A stretch of 64,000 bases of DNA from Drosophila miranda (taxonomy: Eukaryota; Arthropoda; Insecta; Diptera; Drosophilidae). The stretch is taken from positions 1,364,001 to 1,428,000 of the forward strand of contig NC_046675.1 in the NCBI RefSeq assembly GCF_003369915.1, given 5' to 3'. Positions 1 to 13,450 of the stretch are shown in pieces. The notes under the pieces were generated by a model that saw nothing but the letters and a program-made list of their open reading frames with translations, had not been told where the DNA came from and searched no databases. The position numbers and the translations under genes are program-made. Position 1 is the stretch's first letter; the number at the start of each line of letters is the position of its first letter.

Positions 1-749
1 TTCTTTCAGGCTTACCTCCACCCTGCCATTTGGGTGGGTAACTTTCCTGGCACACACACAGAACAGACGAAAACTTTGAGCGAGGTCGTGCTACCAGATG
101 AGGCGCCACGCCACCGAAGTAGCAAGCCACAAGGGGCATGTGGCAGTGTTTCCCCTGTTGTGTTGCTCTGTCTTAATTTGCTCGGGATGCTTGAGAACAC
201 GACGCTGGAGAAAACCAACCTGAACTACAGTGATCTCTGGCCACTAGAGGCATTCGCGCAGCCCAAGTTCCAGCTCCACTCTAAGCAGGCTCCACTGTGG
301 CACATAAATTTAAAGCTGGCACAGCTCGTCCAAATTTTATGCCCGGTACTTGAGGAGAACGCATGTACTGGTAGGGTATACACGTTTTGTGGAAGAGTTG
401 CAGTGTTGCAGGATCTAAAGAAACCAAATCATGTTGTATTCTCCTTCCAGCAAATGGATTAGCAGGTCTCTTCCCCAGTAGTGGGTAGGGTAGTAGGGTA
501 TCTTCTAGTCGCCACAGCGCTTCTATTTTATCTCCCTTGTTGCTGCCACGCTTTTCGGAGGCAGAGAGAGAGTCGAGAATCGTCCCCCCGCCCCCCTGGA
601 GGCAAACACTTCAGACACGCATATGCAGAGACTTAGTTTTTGGCCCGGGGTTATCCAATCTTGAAGCTGACATTTATGCGAGTCTAAGTTCTATTAACGT
701 TCACCCACCAAAAACTGTGGCAGTCACCCACACATCCGTTAGCCGCCTC

Positions 750-800
750 GTGTGTGTGTGTGTGTGTGTATGTATGTGTGTGTGTTTGTGTCTGTGTATG
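750..800. repeat. (TG)n microsatellite
   Basis: Runs of TG, interrupted by TATG and TTTG. It is a simple dinucleotide repeat in non-coding DNA, and the open frame across it is an artefact of composition. Confidence 0.9.
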
Positions 801-950
801 GGTATCCTTTGCCTCATCTGCAGTTTATACTCGTGTGTATGCCCCTGTTCGTGTTGACATTGATTGCGTGCGTGCGGCTGACAGTTGTCCGTACAAGCTT
901 AATAGTAGTGCGATTTTAATTGAATAATATGCAAGATTCAAGACCCCAGC

Positions 951-982
951 CTCCACCTCCACCTCCACCTACACCTCCACCC
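951..982. repeat. CCACCT hexamer array
   Basis: About five near-perfect copies of the 6-bp unit CTCCAC on the plus strand. Confidence 0.85.
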
Positions 983-3014
983 TGACCACGACCCTGGAAC
1001 CCGCACTCCGCACCCCGATCCCCCATCAAAGACAAACAAAGAGAAGCAAACTAAAGTTGAAGTCCGCTTTGGGTGGAGGACACGATGTTTGTGCATATGA
1101 CAGGGAAGGCATGTTTTCTAAGACCCCCCCTAACACTCTCTCTCTCACTCGTTCGACAAGATTTAGTAGCGCTATAATTGTCAATGGGCCATTAGGACGA
1201 TGTCCTGGCTGCCGACCGACCGAGCCCCCTGCGGTCATGTCAATCACTCAGCTGTGGGCCTCGGAGATGGCCGTGTGATGGAGTCTGATGGAGGCCTGGA
1301 TTCCCTTTATTCATTCCAATCACAATCACAACATTTGCGTCGGTCACGCATTCGTCTTTGATTCGGTCTTCGCCCATCGATGATTATGGGGACGATGATG
1401 AAGTTCCTTGGACTCTGGGCGCACATATTTTTGTTATTGACATCGAAGATATGGGGCAAACAAAGCGGAAGTCATTCCCGTTCCAATTCCCATCTATTGT
1501 CCGGATTCGTGGTGAATTCTCATATGAAAAATCAATAAATTATTGGATTTAATGTATACATAACTTGTATTATTATGAATTACTGCCGCTCCAGTGGCTC
1601 TGATCTGGCAGGTCATGCGTTAAAGTCGACTTTGATGGCCCTCCCATACCTCATACTCCCTGCTGCCTGTTCCAGGTCCTGCTCTGTCCAAGCATTTCCA
1701 ATTAAAGCAGGACAGTCTCCTCCTGGCCAAATATTTGTGATGTTTGTGTAGCTGGGGCCATAAATTAAGTTAGATTTCAATTAGAGGCTTGTATGGGACT
1801 GTCCCACAAATGAATAAGGACCATAATTGAGGTCCAGTCTGTTGCATCTTTGTCGCAAATCAATTTCGAGGGCGACGACTGGTCTGCCGAGATGATCTCA
1901 GGCTAAGAAATTAATAACTGGCAGGTCACAATACTGTAGTGAAATCCTTGGCACACAAAAAGCGGTAGAGTGAGATATATGGATGCAGGTCCCCCTCCCC
2001 ATCGCCTTCCACCAAATCCTTGAATCCATGAGCCAGCAGAAATGTCATACGGAGGACCTGCTCAAAATATATGCAAAAATAAAACGAGAAAAGCGGAGGA
2101 GCAGGGCACAAAAACGCGAACATGTAAAAAGAAATTGAAAACGGAAGGAGCACACAGGACGAAGAAAACAGGAGCGCAAAAAACAAACAAGCGCCTGACA
2201 TGCAAAACAGGCAAACAAGCAACGAGTTGGCCCCGGGGAAACGGCGGATGGGATGGGTGGGTACGAAAATGATGGGGTGTACGGTGGGGGGCGTGAAGAC
2301 CAGACATACAGCAACAAGAAGCAACTGAAAATGCGCTGATAAGCGAGGCGTGCTCACCGGAAGCGCCCAGGAGCAGCAGCGGAGTAGCAACAGCAGAAGG
2401 AGTAGGAAAATGTAGCCAAAACGAAAAGCGAATGACAGAGAGGGTGATAGAGAACAAGTCACAGAAAGGGAGGTCCCATACACAGCAGAGCACAGAGATG
2501 ACGAACCAAAAAAAAACTGAGCAAAGTGGCATCTTCGAGGCTTACAGCTTATACTGGTACGGGTACTCGCTCTCCATCGTCATCTCTCGGCAGCAATGGT
2601 CGACATCCTGAAGGCCTTTCAGGAGCAGGAGCCGGCTTTGCATATCTGAAACTTGTGAAATATTATCCGGGGATTTATTCCAGCCAAATGTGCACCTTAA
2701 ACGGGGATATCAATAAATTGACAACGATTTTTCCAGGAATTTTTCAAAGGGGTTAAGCCACAATATGCTGAGGTGCGTCTTACATAGCTTTAAGGCCAGA
2801 AAAAGCTGCTTAAATAGGATTTTTCCAAAAGTCCCTCAGAAGCTGAATCCAGAGCTCCACCAGAGACCTTCCAATTTGCCAGCTAATTTCATTGTGTGCC
2901 CTTCATGACACTCGACAATTAGACCCCAATTCTACATTCTGCATTTTGCATAGGGCATTCGGAATAAAGCGCACGTTTAACTGCGCGGATTCCTAAATAG
3001 GGGGATGGCTGAGC

Positions 3015-3030
3015 GGATGGATGGATGGAT
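3015..3030. repeat. (GGAT)4 microsatellite
   Basis: Four tandem GGAT units in non-coding sequence. Confidence 0.85.
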
Positions 3031-3237
3031 GTGTGTGGCACGGTGAAAGGAGGCTCAGAACGAGGACATCGGCCGCGAGGTAAATGCCAGGCACAAGTGC
3101 AGGTGCAACAGAACAGGTGCCAGTCGGCGGACTAGCTGTGGGGGTCAGGCGAAGGTTTTTAGGGAACATTCGGTCGGTGGCACGCGCCAATTGATGCCAT
3201 GAATGCTCATAACGAGCAGTCAGGCGGGAGGGCGACG

Positions 3238-3267
3238 CAGCAACAGCAGCAACAGCAGCAGCAGCAG
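3238..3267. repeat. CAG/CAA (opa-type) repeat
   Basis: CAG and CAA triplets in tandem. The frames across it are short and show no other protein-like features, so I treat it as non-coding. Confidence 0.85.
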
Positions 3268-6200
3268 GTATAGCCCTTGAGGCTGGTGGCAGGTGGAAAG
3301 CGGAAAGTGAAAAGTTGAGAGTACCGACTGCCATTGCGAATGAAACAATGCTGAAAATCAATAAAAACCATTAAAATGCAAAGAGAAGGCTCACTGTGGC
3401 TCTGCATAGGAATGTGAAGTTCAAGCAGCAAGGTGGCATGAAGCAGCCTTCAGCAGGTGGTGGCATGCAACTTGCGTGATTGGAGTTGCCTCCGCACTCG
3501 CAGAACTCCCTTCTATAAATAGATTCCAATGGCATAATTGGCGACGAAGCGGTTTCCATACCCAAAATCGATGCCAAAAACCGCTTCCAGAACAAGGTCG
3601 AGGACAAATGGTGTTGAAAATGTGGGATACCAAAAAAAGAACACGAAATTTATTGCCACACGCAGGAGCAAGAGCGGCAGCAGGAGCGGCTGTGGCTGTG
3701 GCAAGTGTCGAGCTGCATGAATTATGTGCGAGGCAACCTGAGGACGCACCCGAATGCAAATCGGAAACTAAATTCGCCACGAGATTTATGTGGCACACAA
3801 GGAACAGAAAAAAAGGAGAAGAATGGCTAGCGAAGCCCAAAGAGAATCTCGTTTGAGTTTATGGAAACAGCAGGGCACTATATTCCTCATTCCCTATCAA
3901 AAGAATGGATATCATAAGAGACTTAAAAGAGATTATTCAACGGCCAAGAACCATTCGGAAAATATGAATGTGTATGTTTTCCACTAAATTAATGCTGAAG
4001 TGTTTTCCAGCTTTAATTTAATCATTTCCCCCGAGACTGTTTTATGGTGAAAAACATATCAAATCCATTTCCGGTACAGTGCAGTAAATTAAATATTTTC
4101 CCAATCCGAACAAAGTGGAAATTCGTGTTTGCATATTCATGGCTTGTGCTGGGGCTGGCGCCGATGCTGACCACAAAATGCATTCGATTAATAAATAAAG
4201 CCAATTTGCATAACTAGAGTTAGGAGTTAGGAGCTAGGAGGATATGCAAATGCCATCAGCTGCAATGCAGAAGGTTCCTCTGTGTTCTGTGAGAGCTCCA
4301 TCAATCATGCACAACGTTTTGGGTATTCATATGAATCGAGGATAGATATCAATGGATATATACACGTATCCAATATGCACAGACAATGCTCGAATGTGGG
4401 CGACACTGTCACCAGGTGGCGGTCGATATCGGCTTTATCTCTGGGTCGCTTTGGCTTTGGCTTCGGCTCGGTTTATTTTTGTCGGGCTGGCGCTTAAATT
4501 AATTGAAGAAATAAATACCACAAATATTCGGGCCAGACCATGCATAAAGATTATGTCCGAATGATAAAGCCAAACCCACACGCACCCAAACACCGAGCCA
4601 AAACCGAAAGTGAATGAATATTCGGACCGGACCGCAGTAAAACTTATTAACTTATCAAGTTTCGGTTCATTTATTTGGGAGATAGAGAGGCAGAGAGAGA
4701 ACTGAATGCAGCAGGCCTGCAGATTGCGATTCAAACATTTGGAGAAAATGGAAAAAATGCTAATGGGAAAATGGGAATCGCCAGCCGGCTGTAAACAAAA
4801 TCTGTTATGGCCAAATAATGGCAACAATATCACTGTTTTATGAGTTCAAATAAATATTTTCACACTTTGTACTTGAACTCGTGCGCCTTAACCATTAAAT
4901 GATTGAATGGGTTAATGGCTTCCCTGACAGCCGCCCGGTAAACAATCCATCCCATCCCACAGGCCTGAAAAATACTTTTTAAATAATTCATTTTCCCTTT
5001 TAGCAGAACGGTTTTCCATTCACGCCGGGCCTGCATCTCCCATAAATACCAAATAGATATCAATTATAATTAAAATGAAATATTTATAAATAGTTATTTG
5101 TGTATTTTTAGCAGTATGTCATTGACTCTTTGTCCGGGTCCGGGTCTGGGGTATGGGCTCTGGGGCAGCGTGGCAACGCGAAATGAATCGCTTTGGCTGT
5201 TTGTTTGCCTTTCAGTTCGCCTTTTTTGCGCGTTTTGTCGGTATTTTATTGTAGATATTACGCATACGCAATGCTGGACGCCATCGATAAATAAGTAATT
5301 AAAGCGCCTAAATAAATAATTAGCGGAACATTAGTTTCGGATGTGGGCGTTGTCTGCATACCAAGAGCAGCAGCATATCTGCAATTGAATATCCCCATTA
5401 GCCTCTTTTTCGTGCTCCCGCTGAAGTGTGTACAATATGGGGAGGAGAAAGATTTGCAGGAGGGAACAGCATCTTTGGGAAGGAGAATATTTCACACCCT
5501 TGATATATTGTTTTCTAAATTTTAAGAATAAAATATCTTATCAAAGCAAACATTGAAAGATAGTCCCGACCTACATCAGTAAAGATTTTACGCAGTGTTA
5601 TGATTGCAATAAAAAGACGGACAGAAATGAGATATGATATGCATTGTAGAGTGCTTTTCTCTCTAAGAGCTCTTAGGAGAGAAGTTTTCCTGAAGAAGAT
5701 AGCTTTCTTGGTAACTGAAACTTAATTGTCTTTCAATACTGCCATAGTTGAAGAAATCTTTCCATACTCTTCCCATTCCAATGCCACACCTATGATACCA
5801 CGAATGTGTTATTTTCCCTTTAGTCAGGGCATGGAAATTACAATCAAACAATATAAACACAATCTGGGGGATGTCTGGGGGAAACATCAAACACATAAGG
5901 AAATTCTGCACTTAAGGCCAAACAAATCACAGAGCCATTAATTTTTATTAACAAAATCTCGGCTGAGCAGTTCCGAGAGCCAAGAGCCAAGAGCCGGGCG
6001 CCAAAAAAAACCAAGAGCTGTCCAGCAAACAAAACAAAGGCAGAGAGAACCCGCACAACTTTGATATGGTAAGAATAGCCAAGAAAATGGAAAAGAAATA
6101 CAAAGAATCAACTCGATTCGGCCCCAAAATGTGGCCTTATCAGTAACGTAATTAAGCAGCGATAAAGTGCCGGCCACGCCCCTGCCGCACCACTTGCTTG

Positions 6201-8470
6201 CCGCCTTCTGGCAGCGGCGCCCCGCTTTCCATGCCCATGTACTACTCTTATATGGAGTTCCATGGGTCGCTCTATGGGTCTATGGGGCTATGGGCTATGG
6301 GTTGGTGGTGGGGTGATAATGGGTGGGCGAGCGATAAGCACGGGCCTTCTTTTCTTTCGTTCAGCCTCAATGAGCAGCATAGTTTATATCAATTTAGATT
6401 TGAATTTAATTTATTTACTTAGTCGCGTATCGCACATGTGTGAGAGGGGGGCTATTTTTGGGCAAATGGTCAGCAAAAGTTAGTCACCGCGAGAGATGAG
6501 CAAGAGTATTGCTGTGATACTGCAAATACCCCCGGACTTGTGTTCACTTTGGAGGGAAAAGAAACCTTATCGAATGCGTTGCGGGTGTACGTGTGTGGCC
6601 ATGACTCTAGTGGAAAGCGAAAGCCTTTTGCCTCAAGCTGAGTGACAGTCCCCACAATTCTTGATCGATTTCGCCTCGGGGTGGTTCCGTTCCGTTCCGG
6701 GCGATAAGAAAGACTGTGTGTCGGTTCTTCTTGCTCGGAGCACAGTGCAAATGTCACTTAATTAACAGAGCCAATTAGTTAGGGGTTGCATTAAGGGCGT
6801 ATTACGTATATGCCGTCCTAGACAGAGACAGATGCAGAGACGGAGCCGGAGCCGGAGACGGTACTAACCCTAATGGAATTGAGTATAATCGCATTGTTTT
6901 GGGATATCTTGCAGCTGCCACTCGCATTTCCATCGCCATCGCCGCCTGGTGGCAACAGCTGCAATTACACTACTCCGATTCTTTGCCACCCCCCGTAGTC
7001 GTCTCCTCTTGATGATGGTGATTATCGCATAACCATAATGAGTGCAGAGCAGAACAGAGCTCTGATGGAATAGGGTCTGGTGTCTGCTGTCTGCTGTCTG
7101 GAGGGGGGCTGTCCAGATCTCCGGCTGCACAATTTGTGTGAACAAGTGGCCCCGAGAGGAGTAAGAGGGGGAAGAGCAAAGCTTTTAATTGCTTTCGGCG
7201 CTTGATTGCTTTCTTGTTTACTCGAACAGTTTCCAGCTTACAAAATAATAATATTATTAAACAATAAATGCAAACAATTGGGTGCCTCCTCTCGGTTCAA
7301 GTTCAGAGCTACAGATGGAAGTGAAATGCTTTGTGGTAATTATTCAGGAAATTGAAAACGCCGCGAGCCCCGAGTCACCAGACATTCAATTAAAAGCTGC
7401 AGCTAATGGGTGGAGCGGGGAATGGGGAATGGGGGGAGTGAAAATGCAATCGATTTGGACTTAGAGCCGTTTCTAGTGTTAATTTTTTTTTCGTAATAAC
7501 AATTCAATTAAGACGCGGAACTATTGCTGCAACATGCAATCAGGTGAGAGGTGAAATATGTCTACAATTAGGGCTTCAGTCGTACAGTCGACTGTAGGCC
7601 CTGCATGCAATTAGCCATCTCGAAAGTGGAGTAGGCAAACACTCGCGGCTGTCTTGCCAGACATCGGCCTTGATTAATGGACTACGATTGCCACTCGAGC
7701 GAAGGGAGCGACGGACTAGTCCTAGCACAGCCTTCCTGCAAACATAATTGCCCACACATAATGCACCCTCGAGACACGAACAAGACACGAACCACTTGAC
7801 CAGGACCCCCACCCCCTCTCGAGAGCCGCCTGCACTTAACAGAAACATGTTTTCGGTTCTCGGCTATCGGTTTTGGTCTTATCAAAACACATAGAAGGAA
7901 GAAGGTGAGTCCGACAATTTAATTAATGAAAAGCCAAAACACTTGGGCATTTCTGGTCCAGATTTATGCCTAAGTATTTGTGGGGCTTCGACCAGGCCAA
8001 TACTCGTATCAAGTGCCAATAAAAGATAATGGGTCTGTGACCTGAACGCGTGTGTGAGTGCCACCCGATGACAGACAGACAGTCCTTAAGCCAGTGGACC
8101 TTTATTGCGTGACTCACGCGGCCGTCTCTAATCAATTTGCTGAGCTGCCAAGGTTTTTCCATGGCTTTAATTACTGGTCATTAATCATAATTGAAAAGCG
8201 GACCGGCGTATTTGCTTCTTCCACTTCTGACCACAATTCTTATGCAAGTTTCCCCGGGTCAAGAGGGTGAAAACTTTTTAGAGGCCCGGTCAGCCAGCCG
8301 GGAAATGGGAAATCTCTGACGAGAAGAGTGACAACAGCAGGCCATCAGACCATCGCTGATTACCAGGGTTTCAACTTGCAATTATGTCCTTTTAATAAAC
8401 AGCACCATAATTGCCCAGATGCTGTGAGAATCCAGAAGGACCAGAGGCTGGAATCTCCCGGGGCTCGGTA

Positions 8471-8492
8471 ACTGAAACTGAAACTGAAACTC
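8471..8492. repeat. ACTGAA hexamer array
   Basis: Three and a half exact copies of ACTGAA. Confidence 0.85.
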
Positions 8493-8882
8493 AAGCCAAA
8501 ACGATTGAGCCGGGCTATCAATAATGCGCGTGACACAATGTAGCCGAAGGCAAGGAAAGTCCATTGGGCGTCAGGGATGTTCTGGATGTCACTTTTGCCC
8601 TGAAATTATGGAGAATTCCATCGACTATCGTTCATGTTGTGCGGAAATGAAACTAAGAACACGGCTGCCGGTGCTCGCCTTTGGTTTGGCACACGCTGCG
8701 TATACACAATGCGTGGGACAGACAGGCATTTGGGTAGATGGATGGCAGGATCAAATGGTATTTCCCAGCATGTTAAGTGGATTGTGTGCGTCTCCCCCAT
8801 TCACCCCTCACGGCAAGGGGTGAGGTGCGTGGGTGTGTGCGTTTTTGGGGTGCGTGACAATTGTACTAAGGTACAAGGACTC

Positions 8883-8923
8883 GGAGCCAGGAGCCATGAG
8901 CGAGGAGCCAGGAGCCTGGAGCC
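8883..8923. repeat. GGAGCC-type imperfect repeat
   Basis: Repeats of GGAGCC with one- or two-base spacers (CA, ATGA, GA). A related AGAGCCA repeat lies near 5980-6000. Confidence 0.75.
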
Positions 8924-11363
8924 AAAAAGGCAACGAATTTCCCACTTAATTGCAGGCATTAATTATGCACAGAATTAAGATATATGGTGCCCAGAAGTTT
9001 ATTGTCGGCCGAGCAATGCAATTTGAATTAATTCTTTCCGAGGCGCTGCTTAATTAGTTTTCCATGAAATGCACATCCACATCCCGTCCCCAGAAATCGA
9101 TTATGTGTCAATGGGAAATTATAAATTCCAGAACTCGGAGCTGCACTCGGACCAGGTCCGAGGACAGGCCAAATAAAGTCAGTAATTAATCTCCGTTGCC
9201 ACACACAGCCGCAGGCAGTTCAACGAGAGTTGATTTTAATACAATTATCTCCCGCCAGCATTCTTCGATCCCATGCGATCTCATCAGCCAATGTCCAGCG
9301 GAATGGTTCTGAAAACTGCGGCAAGCATATTAATATTTTAATTGTTTTACAGCTTAAGGCTAACAAATCTATGGGGAAAGCATTTTAATTTTAATTTTCA
9401 GCAAAAACATCTGCATTGCATGTAATTGATTAAAGGATTTTCCCTGGAATGGAAAAGTTAAACGGCGACTCGCTACGAAATAATGTAAAATAAACATTAT
9501 GGTTGGCTAATGTGGGTAAAAGCAGATAACGATATCCAGTGAAAGTTAAATGTGTAATGAGAGATAATCTAACAGGATTTCCTTTCACCTGAACAGCGTG
9601 CACAACACGGTAAAGAAGGAACCATTCGAATATCATTAAAGATAAGAGATACTCAATATTCAACCCTACTGTTATACGTAAGTATAACAGGAATTCCTGA
9701 ACAATCTGCAGACAGGTTTCCTGTAAAATCACTGGAATACATATCTCTCCGGTTCCTAATCAAAGTACGAGTATATTCGCTTTGAAATCTCTTGGGAATT
9801 TCAAAGCTCAGTGAGAGATTTGAGAGTCTCCTCATACAGCTATTCCAGCAGTTGGAGAATGTATGTTTAAGCCCTTAAATTACAGAAATTCCTGTTCCAA
9901 ATTGAGTTCATCAGCCACAAAAGGAAAACGTCTCGAGATGCTCCTGCAGCTGCCTTCGTCTTCTCGGGCTTTCCAATTATTGAGTCCTTTTATTTATTTA
10001 TGCAATTTTGCAACTGCTTTTCCTTACAGCAAACTGTTGCATCTTGAGCCACCACCGCATCTGGCACATAAATGAAATTTGATGAATCAAAGGACCAAAG
10101 TCGAAGTTAGAGAATAGCAACTGAAATTTAATTCTCATTCTATGGCCAGTATCCCTTGAGGGAAATGTGAAATTAACTTTCAAGCTGGGATTCTGCTGTA
10201 TCATAAATCAACAGAGCTACATTTTAGGGCGGAAGGTGCAGCATAATCAGGAAGGGACTTCGACTTCTCCTATCCACCCCTCCACCCCCTCCACCACTTG
10301 TAAATTTTGACTTATCACGGTAGACACGGCAAATCCCAGCGATTTCTCATTAGGCAAGAGGCAACTAATTAACATAAGTAATTTGCTTAATGGTTCCCTC
10401 AAAGGCCCCCACAAAGGCTGTGCTAAGCAAATCCAACCATCTTCAATATCTGAAAGACCTACATACCTGGAGCAGAGGGAGAACAAACAAAAAGCAAGAA
10501 GAACTTGGCGAGAGAACAAACAAAAAGGAAGACGACATTGGCGAGAGAACAAACACAACAGCCAAATGCAACTGTGGAATCCATTGGCTTACATGACGGA
10601 TTCCCGAAAGGCAGCGGGGCATGGCATATACAATATTTTGTAGTTTGTAATATAAAAAACAAATGCTCTAGTCTGTTCCACTCGACTGGGGCGCTGGCTG
10701 GCTGTCTGTCTTGAATGCTGATAGCGCTCGGGGACGGAAATTAAATTTGGCCACGTTAATTGCCTCGATTAGAACTTTTTGGCCATTACGATAAGCGTGG
10801 GCAGCAGCAGAAGCACCAGCATTGCCCATCCCCTAGCCAATGGCAAAAACCTGGCTGACCTTTCTGCTCTTCTGCAATGATGATGTCGCCTCCATGGATA
10901 TGGACTCCACTGTGGACTGCTCTAGTGATTAATTATTAATTAATTAAAAGCTTACAACTGCTTAGAGCACTGCCAATGGGCCGCAAAAGGTGCGGAGCGA
11001 ATGGTAAGGTGAGGCTCGTTTACGTGGCGTATACGCAATAGACTAGAAAGCTAGAAAAGAGCTAGAGCCAAGACCATTGTTGGCTGGAACAATACTCGTA
11101 GTTTGAGCTTATATTTCCGTGATGCCTGCCGGCATTTCGTGCTCTATTGTTGCGGCTTGTCGCCTTTGATTTGACGGATTCGTTTGTGTGTGACTCTCCG
11201 TCTACCGCCGCCATGTGGTGTGTGTGAGCAATGCCACATCCTTTGACACGGCAACACAATGTGAAAAGGGAGCGTGGCATTACGCATGCCGCCCATTGTG
11301 CGGCACCATCGTCGAGAGTCAATTTACAATAGATGAAAGAGCAGGCAGGCAAACTGTGCCAAG

Positions 11364-11398
11364 CCATAGACCATAGACCATAGACCATAGACCATAGA
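11364..11398. repeat. CCATAGA heptamer array
   Basis: Five exact tandem copies of the 7-bp unit CCATAGA. The perfect identity suggests recent slippage. Confidence 0.9.
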
Positions 11399-11811
11399 CA
11401 TGGCCGGGACAAGGAATATCTTGGCACTAATTCCCCAGGCAAACGCAAACACTATCCCCTGACAACACATGTGCTGCCACGATGGAGACGATGACTCACG
11501 GTGCTCTGCCGTTTTCCGGGCCTAAACCAGCGGCAAACTGTAATTAGTGTAAGTGCCCACATCTTTTGGCAGTGCTCTTCTCTCGTGCTTATCCATTTTT
11601 CACTGTTTCCATTTTCATGTTCAAGGATGCGCGCCATTGCAGCAGTTCCTGGCAACTGAAATGATTTCAAAAACAGGCACATGCCGACCTCCCCCCTGCT
11701 GCTGGGGTTTTTATTCGGTTTTGGGCAATTAAGCCTGTTGTTTTGCAGTTAAGCAACAGCCGGGCCCCATCTCTGGGGTAATTTCCACAAAACTTTGAAG
11801 ATAAAAACGGA

Positions 11812-11859
11812 TGCCTCTGCCTCTGCCTATGCCTGTGCCTTTGCCTGTGCTTTTGCCTG
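11812..11859. repeat. TGCCTB hexamer array
   Basis: About eight copies of a degenerate 6-bp unit (TGCCTC, TGCCTA, TGCCTG, TGCCTT, TGCTTT). Confidence 0.85.
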
Positions 11860-12949
11860 CAACTGAAGCATCTCGTATGGTATTTATTAAATCAAGCGAA
11901 ATATGATTTTGTAATTTGATTAGCCATCCCCCCAAGGGGCTCCTCCCCAGGTAGGCGGTAATCAGGTTAATGAAAGAGCTCTCATGTGTTGTCTGTGATG
12001 CCTGTGGTACAGGCTTTTCGAGTGGCAATCGCTGCGAATCAAAAAACCGAAAAACACTGCACTACAAAGTACCCACAAACAACTCTCGAGAGCTGTAAAC
12101 ACTTCTACCCCCACCACTTAGCGGACACTTGCGACTATTTATTTCTCCTTGGTCTAGGTCAATCAGTGGAGCATATTCGTTGATTGCCCTACAGATTATG
12201 GTTGGGTATACCTGCCATAAATCTATATTTAAATCTCCGACAAACACTTGGCGATAAGCACAGAGATCCCCCCCACACACACAGAATGGGTGTTAAGGTA
12301 TCAAGGTGTTAAACTGGAAAGTTTACTTAATCTAAAAGCCATAATAGGGCTTAAGACTTACGTGGGCCGAACGGGGGTCAACAACACCGCTCTCAATCAC
12401 TCTCACTTTCACGGCTTTCGTTCGGAAAGTCTTTAGCATAGAAATGTATTTTCCAAGAAAGCTGCCAAACAGGTGGCAAGTGTCGCACTGATTATTTTAA
12501 TAATAGCACACAGAATATTGGGAAATATGCGGTGGAAATGGAAGCAGACAATGAGTTTTGTTGTCCGGTGGAAAATTCTAGTTCCACAGTTTCAATTTTC
12601 GGCTCAAGCACTTTTCCATTCAAATGATTTTTCTTGATTTTTTAAATACATACGTATACGTATACTTGTAGAGGAATAAATATAAATATTTGCTGTTTTC
12701 CACACACTAATGGCATTTATTTTTCATTCTAGTAGCACAAACATTTAAATATTTCCTCAAAACAACTCTCACTTTTACGATATTTATTTTTTGCTGGAAT
12801 TCTCACGCACGGTCGTATTCTAATTATTTAAAATTATATTTTCTCTCTCTTTTTGGGGGGGTCCGATTCTGATGCCGATGCGGATGCTGGGGTTTAATTT
12901 TTGTCCGTTTTCAATTTCGTTTGACCGTTACACTGGGTACGGGGCAAAG

Positions 12950-13450
12950 TCAAAATTCTAAAACGATGAAGCGCGCCACACACACACAGTCGTCGTCGTC
13001 CCGTCCGCGTCCGCCTGCTCGGTGTTCGCTGGCCTGATGCGTGCACGGTAAATGTTTAACTGGAAGCGGGACTGACGAGCGCCCCTACAACCGACTGCCG
13101 AGAGCCGATAGCCGACAAACGACGAGCGAAGACCCACCCACCACACGGCGACAGAGGCGGAGACGCAGACAGAGACGGAGACCGAGACCGAGACCGAGAC
13201 CGAGCCCGGCGCCCGAGCATCGGCCTCGTACCTGTCCAGCGCTCCAACAGTGCTCTAACAGCATCTGTTAACAGTGTGGACTCTCCGGGTGGCCCATCTC
13301 TCTCCTCTCTATACTCACACAGCTGCGCGCTGTTATCAGCATTATCAGTGTGTCAGTGGGTCGGTGTTTCGGACAGTAGCGCTGCTGCAACAGCAGATAT
13401 TCTCTCGCTCTCTCTCTCTCTGTGGAGCTCTCTGACTGTCTGCACAGTGG
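12950..13450 (-). promoter_or_regulatory. Candidate promoter / 5'UTR block of an unseen minus-strand gene
   Basis: Base composition changes sharply: a GC-richer, CpG-containing 500-bp block sits between A/T-rich flanks. It contains CTCTCTCTCTCTCTCT at about 13404-13421 (GAGA-factor-type sites), CAGTGTGTCAGT-type initiator words near 13345, and a GAGACC hexamer array. On the minus strand there is a good donor, CAG|GTACGA, at about 13230. This resembles a developmental-gene promoter with a leader exon transcribed leftward and a first intron running off the left edge. Direction and existence are inferred. It could also be an enhancer or Polycomb-type element. Confidence 0.3.
13171..13206. repeat. 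GAGACC hexamer array
   Basis: Six 6-bp units, GAGACG then GAGACC, within the GC-rich block at 13 kb. Confidence 0.9.

Larger units (their letters stand above)
1..12950. other. Non-coding stretch, no supportable gene
   Basis: I find no coding exon here on either strand. The longer open frames (for example about 142 codons at 34-462 and 156-185 codons on the minus strand at 1926-2532) are low-complexity or match nothing I recognise, and none has a convincing start with splice partners. The sequence alternates A/T-rich blocks full of TTAATT and CAATTA words with short simple-sequence arrays, as in Drosophila intergenic or long-intron DNA. It could be the long first intron of a minus-strand gene whose promoter is near 13.3 kb, or plain intergenic DNA. 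Confidence 0.6.

Noticed and set aside
34..462. 142-codon plus-strand frame at the left edge
   Set aside because: No domain, no splice sites matching a gene model, and overlapping frames on the other strand are equally open.
537..857. 106-codon frame ending in a Val/Cys repeat
   Set aside because: Half of it is the translation of the TG microsatellite.
1926..2532. 185- and 156-codon minus-strand frames
   Set aside because: Leu/Ser/Phe/Cys-rich antisense of purine-rich DNA; two different frames are open over the same interval and neither looks like a protein family.
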